NCBI RefSeq assembly: GCF_050107715.1 | Contig: NZ_JBNILN010000008.1 | Location: 68,787-132,786, forward strand | Length of the DNA: 64,000 nucleotides | Direction of reading: 5' to 3' | Source: Metabacillus_B sp050107715 | GTDB taxonomy: Bacteria > Bacillota > Bacilli > Bacillales > Bacillaceae | The notes under the pieces: generated by a model | Databases searched by the model: none | Seen by the model: only the letters and a program-made list of their open reading frames with translations | What the model was told of the DNA's origin: nothing | In this document: positions 58,820 to 64,000 of the stretch, piece by piece | Layout of the letters: each line of letters begins with the position of its first letter | Position numbering within the stretch: position 1 is the first letter of the stretch | Program-made: the position numbers and the translations under genes

Positions 58820-59639
58820 TCTTTTTCCCCCTCCATTGCCAGCGGTTTGAGGAATCGGAACGAATCCGGCCTTGGCGGTTTGAGCTGGATGACAGAATGT
58901 TTTTCAATGCCTCTTCATCCAGGTTGCGGTGAAGCTCGCCATTTTTCGCAACCGAGATGCTTCCTGTTTCTTCAGAGACAATAATGGTTATGCTGTCTGT
59001 AACCTCGCTTATTCCAACTGCAGCCCTGTGTCTCGTTCCGAGTTCTTTTGAAATCAGCGGACTCTCTGACAGCGGCAGATAGCAGGCCGCTGCTGCGATC
59101 TGGCTTCCTCTTAAAATGACCGCTCCATCATGGAGCGGTGTGTTGGGGATAAACACATTGATCAGAAGCTCTGATGAAATGGCAGCATTCATAGGGATTC
59201 CGGTCTCAATGTAATCGCCCATGCCTGTCTCCCGTTCTAGCGTCATCAGCGCTCCGATTCGGCGCTTTGCCATATAGGAGGTAGCTTTCGTAATGTCATC
59301 CGTCAGCTTAATGCGTTCATCCTCTTCCGGCAAAGCACTCTTTGAAAACAGTCTTCCTCTCCCCAGCTGCTCCAGTGCCCTTCTCAGCTCTGGCTGAAAG
59401 ATCACGATAATTGCGATAAATCCCCATGAAATCGCTTGGTCCATTAACCAGAAGATCGTATTGAGTCCCAGGAAGCCGCTTATCGTTTTGACAAGTAAAA
59501 TAACGATGATCCCTTTCAAAAGCTGAACGGCTTTTGTTCCTCTAATAACCATAATCAGTTTATATATAACGAACCAAACAAGGAGAATATCTATGGCAGT
59601 GCCCAGGTACCTAAGTACAGATATATCTTCAAATGCCAT
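58812..59639 (-). CDS. cdaA: Membrane diadenylate cyclase
   Basis: 275 residues from ATG 59639 (MAFEDISVLRYLGT); an extension to 59663 is rejected. Three N-terminal helices (about 12-30, 38-56, 62-80) precede the DAC domain with NTPLHDGAVILRGSQIAAAACYLPLS (DGA) and GTRHRAAVGISEVTD (RHR). It makes c-di-AMP, essential for potassium and cell-wall homeostasis. Operon cdaA-cdaR-glmM. Confidence 0.95.
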   Translation of the reverse strand: MAFEDISVLRYLGTAIDILLVWFVIYKLIMVIRGTKAVQLLKGIIVILLVKTISGFLGLNTIFWLMDQAISWGFIAIIVIFQPELRRALEQLGRGRLFSKSALPEEDERIKLTDDITKATSYMAKRRIGALMTLERETGMGDYIETGIPMNAAISSELLINVFIPNTPLHDGAVILRGSQIAAAACYLPLSESPLISKELGTRHRAAVGISEVTDSITIIVSEETGSISVAKNGELHRNLDEEALKNILSSSSNRQGRIRSDSSNRWQWRGKKNG

Positions 59640-59805
59640 GCCTGTTTCCTCCATCAAGTTCAATTAAAGTTACAGCGCAATTGTCCATTCAGGACGGGAA
59701 AAACCGCACCAAAATCCTTGCTCGTCCTCCTGTTTCTGCCGGAGGACATCCGGTGCTGCCGCTAACTACCCCATTATAGCATAATTTTTTTTTAGTAAAT
59801 AAAGA

Positions 59806-59835
59806 AACCAAAAGGCCATCATAAAAGATGACCTT
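59806..59835 (-). terminator. Terminator of sigW-rsiW
   Basis: Minus strand AAAGGTCATC / GATGGCCTTTT with TTTGGTTT behind, in the 246-bp rsiW/cdaA gap, which also contains the cdaA promoter region. Confidence 0.7.
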
Positions 59836-59885
59836 TGCATTAGTATATCTGATTTTTCCGCCTATTATCGAACAAGCCGGAAATT

Positions 59886-60497
59886 TTACTGAAATACATC
59901 TACTACTTCTTTTCCGAAGGATTTCATCCTGTACCATAGCCAGTCAAACAATTCATTTACCTCTTTAATATCCCCGGTGACTTCTCCGGCTGCTGCTGTG
60001 TATTCCTCTCCATTAATAATCGTCACATTTCCTTCCACTTTCCCATCAATCCGGAGCGTGCCGTTTCGTACGGTAATATCTCCTTTAATGACTTCACCTT
60101 CCGGGACGGTCACCGTGCTGTTCTGGACAATTAATTTAGGATCCTTTGTTACGCTGAACTGATGATCACCTGACCATGCCGATATCAGGCTGCCGCTCAT
60201 CAGAATCATAAAAAGAGATGCTGCTATTAATAAAGGGTGGGCTTTGAACCATCTTTCAGCGCCGACTCTCTTTTTTTCTTTAGGAAGGCTCTCCATCACC
60301 CGCGCTGTAAAATTCTTTGGAGTTTCCACATGGGAAGTACTCTGCACGAAAGCCACCGTTTTTTTCAGTTCCTGGAAATGAGTTTGACAGCTGCTGCATA
60401 CTTTTAGATGGATCCTTAAGTCTCTCTCTTCCTTCCCCCCGATTTCATGGTCGAGGAATTTATGCATTAAAGAAACCATTTGCTCTGAACATGCCAT
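59886..60497 (-). CDS. rsiW: Anti-sigma-W factor
   Basis: 203 residues. N-terminal zinc anti-sigma domain with HKFLDHEIGGKEERDLRIHLKVCSSCQTHF (HxxxCxxC near 35-42). One membrane helix (about 87-104, LLIAASLFMILMSGSLISA) and an extracytoplasmic part with polysaccharide-binding-like strands (VEGNVTIINGEEY). It holds SigW until PrsW and RasP cleave it during envelope stress. RsiW follows sigW by 17 bp. Confidence 0.93.
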   Translation of the reverse strand: MACSEQMVSLMHKFLDHEIGGKEERDLRIHLKVCSSCQTHFQELKKTVAFVQSTSHVETPKNFTARVMESLPKEKKRVGAERWFKAHPLLIAASLFMILMSGSLISAWSGDHQFSVTKDPKLIVQNSTVTVPEGEVIKGDITVRNGTLRIDGKVEGNVTIINGEEYTAAAGEVTGDIKEVNELFDWLWYRMKSFGKEVVDVFQ

Positions 60498-60514
60498 TTT
60501 TTCTGCACCCCACT

Positions 60515-61078
60515 TTATAAATGCCTTAGCTGCTTTCTAAGGGCTTCTCTTCCTCTGTGTATCCTCGTCTTAACTGTGCCGGCAGGAATCTCCAAAATCT
60601 CGCTGATTTCAAGAATGGAAAGCTCATCAATGTATTTAAGCACAATGACACTCCGATACTTTTCCGGAAGCTTCAAAATTTCTTTTTGAATCATTTCCTG
60701 AAGCTCCAGTGTCTCCACTTCCTCTTCAGGAAGGGCAATATCAGCTGCAACCTGCGAATACATTGTCAGTCCGTCCGTTCCACCAATTTCAGCGTCTAAA
60801 TAATAATCCGGCTTCTTCTTTCGAATTCGGTCAATAGAGAGATTGGTGGCAATCCGGTACAGCCATGTTGAGAATTTTTTATCCAGATCATACCGGTGAA
60901 TATTTACATAGGCTCTTATAAATGCTTCCTGCGCAATATCCTCAGCTTCATGCGAATTGCCCAGCATCCGGTAACAAAGGTGATAGATTTTATCCTTATA
61001 AATGTCAACAATCTCAGCAAATGCATTTTGATCGCCTTTTATAACCTCTCTTATTCTGTTCTTTACCAAAGTTTCCAT
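60515..61078 (-). CDS. sigW: ECF sigma factor SigW
   Basis: 187 residues. Region 2 with DLDKKFSTWLYRIATNLSIDRIRKKKPD and LCYRMLGNSHEAEDIAQEAFIRAY, region 4 with ILKLPEKYRSVIVLKYIDELSILEISEILEIPAGTVKTRIHRGREALRKQL. It directs the antimicrobial and envelope-stress regulon. A SigW-type promoter lies upstream, so it is self-activating. Confidence 0.95.
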   Translation of the reverse strand: METLVKNRIREVIKGDQNAFAEIVDIYKDKIYHLCYRMLGNSHEAEDIAQEAFIRAYVNIHRYDLDKKFSTWLYRIATNLSIDRIRKKKPDYYLDAEIGGTDGLTMYSQVAADIALPEEEVETLELQEMIQKEILKLPEKYRSVIVLKYIDELSILEISEILEIPAGTVKTRIHRGREALRKQLRHL

Positions 61079-61112
61079 CTGTTTTACCCTCTTCTCTACG
61101 CGGGTCTGTATG

Positions 61113-61140
61113 AATACGTTCTAAAGACCAAAAGGTTTCA
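61113..61140 (-). promoter_or_regulatory. SigW autoregulatory promoter
   Basis: Minus strand TGAAAC (61135-61140), 16-bp spacer, CGTATT (61113-61118), matching TGAAAC-N16-CGTA. Confidence 0.85.
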
Positions 61141-61304
61141 TTTTTTTCACATAAAATTAGTTTAACAAATAATTGGCAATCTGTAGATGAAAAGTTGCAG
61201 GAAGAGGCTGTTTAGAGGATTGCATGGAAGGGGAAGATCGAGCTGTCAGAGAAGATTAATTTTTATATCATACTTTATGGGAAACACCCGGAGCAAAACG
61301 AAAA
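61141..61304. other. Spacer between sigW and arginase
   Basis: About 160 bp, no gene; arginase terminator at its right edge. Confidence 0.5.
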
Positions 61305-61335
61305 GGAAAACTGCCGCTCCTTCTTAAGGGCGGCA
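61305..61335 (-). terminator. Terminator of the arginase gene
   Basis: Minus strand CTGCCGCCCTT / AAGGAGCGGCAG stem followed by TTTTCC, 6 bp after the stop. Confidence 0.8.
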
Positions 61336-61341
61336 GCTGGT

Positions 61342-62247
61342 TTACAGGAGTTTTTCCCCAAATAATGAACCCATTAGGGCAACAGCAACGGAAGCTGTTT
61401 TGTTACGTTCATCAAGAATCGGATTGACCTCTACAAATTCAGCAGATGTAATCAATTCTGATTCAGCCAGCATTTCCATGGCCAGGTGGCTCTCACGGTA
61501 GCTGATGCCCCCGATTACCGGTGTACCAACCCCTGGTGCATCATGCGGATCCAAGCCATCAAGATCCAGTGATAAATGAATGCCGTCAGTCCGTTCCTTT
61601 AAATAGTCGATCGTTTCTTCCATAACACGTGTCATCCCCATGCGGTCCACTTCATGCATCGTATAAACACGTATTCCTTTTTCTTTGATTAGTTTTCTTT
61701 CTCCTTCATCCAAGGAACGCGCCCCGATAATGACTACATTTTCTGGTTTAATTTTAGGAGAAAATCCCGCAATCCCTGTGAGCGCTTCATCCCCAATTCC
61801 AAGGCTTGCAGCCAGAGGCATGCCATGAATGTTTCCTGAAGGAGACGTATCCGCTGTATTTAAATCTCCATGAGCGTCATACCAGATAACGCCCAGATTT
61901 TGATAATTTTTTGCTAAGCCGGCCAGGGTCCCAATGGCAATGCTATGGTCACCGCCAAGGACCAAAGGAAACGACCCTGCTTTAATTGTTTCATCAACCT
62001 TTGATGCTAAAAGCTCACTTGCTTCTGATACCGCTTTCAAATTTTTCAAATTATATAGAGGTTCTTCCAATTCTTTTTCCCGTTTCCCAATGTTGATATC
62101 TCCACTGTCTTCGATGATATAGTGAAGGTGCTCAAGCCTTTCCGTAATCCCCGCATAGCGGATCGCGCTCGGACCCATGTCAACACCCCGGCGGGTCTGA
62201 CCTAAATCCATCGGCACCCCGATAATATTGATTTTCTTTGCAGCCAT
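61342..62247 (-). CDS. rocF: Arginase
   Basis: 301 residues. The arginase/ureohydrolase manganese motifs are all present: LVLGGDHSIAIGT (near 100), VIWYDAHGDLNTADTSPSGNIHGMPL (near 125-150) and LSLDLDGLDPHDAPGVGTPVIGG (near 225-247). It hydrolyses arginine to ornithine and urea. RBS AAGGAGGAAACC before ATG 62247. It stands as a single gene beside sigW, not in a rocDEF operon, and has no visible SigL (-12/-24) promoter. Confidence 0.95.
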   Translation of the reverse strand: MAAKKINIIGVPMDLGQTRRGVDMGPSAIRYAGITERLEHLHYIIEDSGDINIGKREKELEEPLYNLKNLKAVSEASELLASKVDETIKAGSFPLVLGGDHSIAIGTLAGLAKNYQNLGVIWYDAHGDLNTADTSPSGNIHGMPLAASLGIGDEALTGIAGFSPKIKPENVVIIGARSLDEGERKLIKEKGIRVYTMHEVDRMGMTRVMEETIDYLKERTDGIHLSLDLDGLDPHDAPGVGTPVIGGISYRESHLAMEMLAESELITSAEFVEVNPILDERNKTASVAVALMGSLFGEKLL

Positions 62248-62412
62248 GTGGTTTCCTCCTTTTCCCTCTGTGCTTCTATTCTACCTAGAAGGAGGCAGGT
62301 GACTCAACTCGACAATTTCATGTATAAAAATACAGATAATTCAAACTAAAACTGTAAAAGAAAACACAAAAAAAGCCTTACACCAAGTGGAAGACATTAA
62401 TGGTTAAAGTAT

Positions 62413-62488
62413 TGGTGGAGCCTAGCGGGATCGAACCGCTGACCTCCTGCGTGCAAGGCAGGCGCTCTCCCAGCTGAGCTAAGGCCCC
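62413..62488 (-). tRNA. tRNA-Ala (UGC)
   Basis: Complement of a 73-nt cloverleaf starting GGGGCCTTAGCTCAGCTGG, anticodon TGC in CCTTGCACG, T-loop GGTTCGATCC; CCA encoded. Confidence 0.95.
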
Positions 62489-62498
62489 CTAAGGGTAA

Positions 62499-62573
62499 TG
62501 GAGCGGAAGACGGGATTCGAACCCGCGACCCCCACCTTGGCAAGGTGGTGTTCTACCACTGAACTACTTCCGC
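62499..62573 (-). tRNA. tRNA-Gly (GCC)
   Basis: GCGGAAGTAGTTCAGTGG start, anticodon GCC in CTTGCCAAG, GGTTCGAATCC T-loop, CCA encoded. Confidence 0.95.
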
Positions 62574-62604
62574 TAGTTCAAAAGGCAGGTCTCCGGAAAA
62601 TAAA

Positions 62605-62686
62605 TGCGGGTGAAGGGAGTCGAACCCCCACGCCCGAAGGCGCCAGATCCTAAGTCTGGTGCGTCTGCCAATTCCGCCACACCCGC
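62605..62686 (-). tRNA. tRNA-Leu (UAG)
   Basis: 82-nt class II tRNA with a variable arm (GGCGCCTTCGGGCG), anticodon TAG in CTTAGGA. CCA not encoded. Confidence 0.93.
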
Positions 62687-62701
62687 ATACAAAAATAAAA
62701 A

Positions 62702-62777
62702 TGGTGAGCCATGAAGGACTCGAACCTTCGACCCTCTGATTAAAAGTCAGATGCTCTACCGACTGAGCTAATGGCTC
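62702..62777 (-). tRNA. tRNA-Lys (UUU)
   Basis: GAGCCATTAGCTCAGTCGG start, anticodon TTT in CTTTTAATC, CCA encoded. Confidence 0.95.
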
Positions 62778-62780
62778 GGA

Positions 62781-62855
62781 TGGCTGGGCTAGCTGGATTC
62801 GAACCAACGCATGACGGAGTCAAAGTCCGTTGCCTTACCGCTTGGCTATAGCCCA
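62781..62855 (-). tRNA. tRNA-Gln (UUG)
   Basis: TGGGCTATAGCCAAGCGG start, anticodon TTG in CTTTGACTC, CCA encoded. Confidence 0.95.
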
Positions 62856-62924
62856 ATAATTTAGATACTCATCCTATCTTAACATGTCCAAACCATGAGG
62901 TTTTAAACCTGTCATGAAGAAAAA

Positions 62925-63008
62925 TGGTGGAGGGGGGCAGATTCGAACTGCCGAACCCTAAGGAGCGGATTTACAGTCCGCCGCGTTTAGCCACTTCGCT
63001 ACCCCTCC
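62925..63008 (-). tRNA. tRNA-Tyr (GUA)
   Basis: 84-nt class II tRNA, start GGAGGGGTAGCGAAGTGG, anticodon GTA in CTGTAAATC, CCA encoded. Confidence 0.95.
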
Positions 63009-63025
63009 GTATGATTGAAAGACAG

Positions 63026-63098
<73 letters not shown>

Positions 63099-63130
63099 GC
63101 AAATTAAAAAACAGCAAACAAAATATAGAA

Positions 63131-63206
63131 TGGTGGAGGATGACGGGATCGAACCGCCGACCCTCTGCTTGTAAGGCAGATGCTCTCCCAGCTGAGCTAA
63201 TCCTCC
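63131..63206 (-). tRNA. tRNA-Val (UAC)
   Basis: GGAGGATTAGCTCAGCTGG start, anticodon TAC in CTTACAAGC, CCA encoded. Confidence 0.95.
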
Positions 63207-63212
63207 ATATAG

Positions 63213-63600
63213 TTTCGGCTTGTGATGAGCGGCGCATTGCGTTGTCGCTTTCAGTCGTTCGCATCCTCACGCACTCATGTGCGCTCCGGGGCTCTCTCCT
63301 TCGGCTCCTAGCACTGCTTGCTCCTCCCAACCCTCTTACTTTCACCTTGTTGGGTGGTGGTTTCGGCTTGCGATGAGCGGCGCATTGCGTTGTCGTCTTC
63401 ACTCGTTCACATCCTCATGCACGAATGTGCACTCCGGTGTTCACTCCTTCGACTCCTAGCACTGCTTGCTCCTCCCAACCCTCTTACTTTCACTTTGTTG
63501 GGTGGTGGTTTCGGCTTGTGATGAGCGGCGCATTGCGTTGTCGTCTTCACTCGTTCACATCCTCATGCACGAATGTGCACTCCGGTGTTCACTCCTTCAA
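63213..63600. repeat. 148-bp tandem direct repeat inside the tRNA array
   Basis: TTTCGGCTTG(T/C)GATGAGCGG starts at 63213, 63361 and 63509, exactly 148 bp apart: two full units and one of about 90 bp, with few substitutions. Units contain GCGCATTGCGTTGTC and TTGGGTGGTGG. It separates tRNA-Val from tRNA-Glu; no gene is supported. Confidence 0.85.
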
Positions 63601-63627
63601 CTTCCGCATAGCTTGTCCGTATGTAAA

Positions 63628-63702
63628 TGGTGACCCGTACGGGATTCGAACCCGTGTTACCGCCGTGAAAGGGCGGTGTCTTAACCGCTTGACCAACGGG
63701 CC
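63628..63702 (-). tRNA. tRNA-Glu (UUC)
   Basis: GGCCCGTTGGTCAAGCGG start, anticodon TTC in CTTTCACGG, CCA encoded. Confidence 0.95.
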
Positions 63703-63716
63703 GCATACATTAAGTA

Positions 63717-63789
63717 AGCTTCCAACCGGGCTCGAACCGGTGACCTCTTCCTTACCATGGAAGCACTCTACCTACTGAGCTATGGAAGC
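63717..63789 (-). tRNA. tRNA-Thr (GGU)
   Basis: GCTTCCATAGCTCAGTAGG start, anticodon GGT in CATGGTAAG. CCA not encoded. Second threonine tRNA in the array. Confidence 0.93.
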
Positions 63790-63790
63790 A

Positions 63791-63865
63791 TGGCTCCGCA
63801 GGCAGGACTCGAACCTGCGACCGATCGGTTAACAGCCGATAGCTCTACCACTGAGCTACTGCGGA
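63791..63865 (-). tRNA. tRNA-Asn (GUU)
   Basis: TCCGCAGTAGCTCAGTGG start, anticodon GTT in CTGTTAACC, CCA encoded. Confidence 0.95.
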
Positions 63866-63874
63866 ACAATATAA

Positions 63875-63989
<115 letters not shown>

Positions 63990-64000
63990 TATAAGGTTGA

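Overview
The window comes from a Gram-positive endospore-former-type Bacillaceae chromosome (Bacillus/Metabacillus-like). The evidence is the sigW-rsiW-cdaA-cdaR-glmM-glmS order, a glmS ribozyme, SigW and SigB promoter sequences, Rex, NsrR and CstR-type operators, strong AGGAGG ribosome binding sites, and a tRNA/5S array at the right edge. Species cannot be named from sequence reading alone.

Layout. 1-9.7 kb: end of an HssR-like response regulator, a Rex-box-controlled NADH oxidase, an operon joining a DICT-like protein, a riboflavin ECF S-component and a chemoreceptor, a secreted beta-helix protein, a VOC protein and a BceAB-type antibiotic transporter. 9.8-16.4 kb: NsrR-controlled flavohaemoprotein, DJ-1/PfpI protein, small kinase and VOC pair, NhaC-type antiporter, membrane proteins with an XRE regulator, and several dispersed non-coding repeats. 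16.5-21.3 kb: a redox operon (CcdA, two-component system, OsmC, Lgt-like membrane protein, TlpA/ResA thioredoxin) behind a methyltransferase. 21.4-24.5 kb: a persulfide detoxification operon (two rhodaneses, TauE exporter, CstB) with a CstR-type operator in its promoter. 24.5-31.2 kb: repeat-rich spacer, a broken yflT-like stress gene, an acidic YtxH-like protein, a lipoprotein and small membrane proteins.

31,201-53,684 is a complete Tn7-like transposon of 22,484 bp. It sits about 20 bp downstream of the glmS stop codon and has a perfect 5-bp target duplication (AAGAG), TGTAG termini, four abutting 20-bp TnsB sites on the glmS side and at least three spaced sites at the far end. It encodes TnsA, TnsB, TnsC, TnsD and a TnsE-like protein. 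Cargo comes in two blocks. Beside the left end is a Gabija anti-phage system (GajA nuclease plus GajB helicase) preceded by an Abi_C-type protein. Between tnsC and tnsD lies a metabolic island: two iron-type alcohol dehydrogenases, an AdhR-like MerR regulator with a 19-bp-spacer promoter, an orphan lysine/ornithine N-hydroxylase with a paired DMT exporter, and a LysR-linked aldehyde dehydrogenase, DJ-1 and quinol-monooxygenase set. It looks like a carbonyl/quinone stress or amine N-hydroxylation module.

53.7-64 kb: host core again, all on the minus strand: glmS with its ribozyme, glmM, cdaR, cdaA (amino-sugar and c-di-AMP cell-wall module), rsiW/sigW (envelope stress), arginase, eleven tRNA genes interrupted by a 148-bp tandem repeat, and a 5S rRNA. 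The transposon separates glmS from its probable original terminator at 31,090-31,127.
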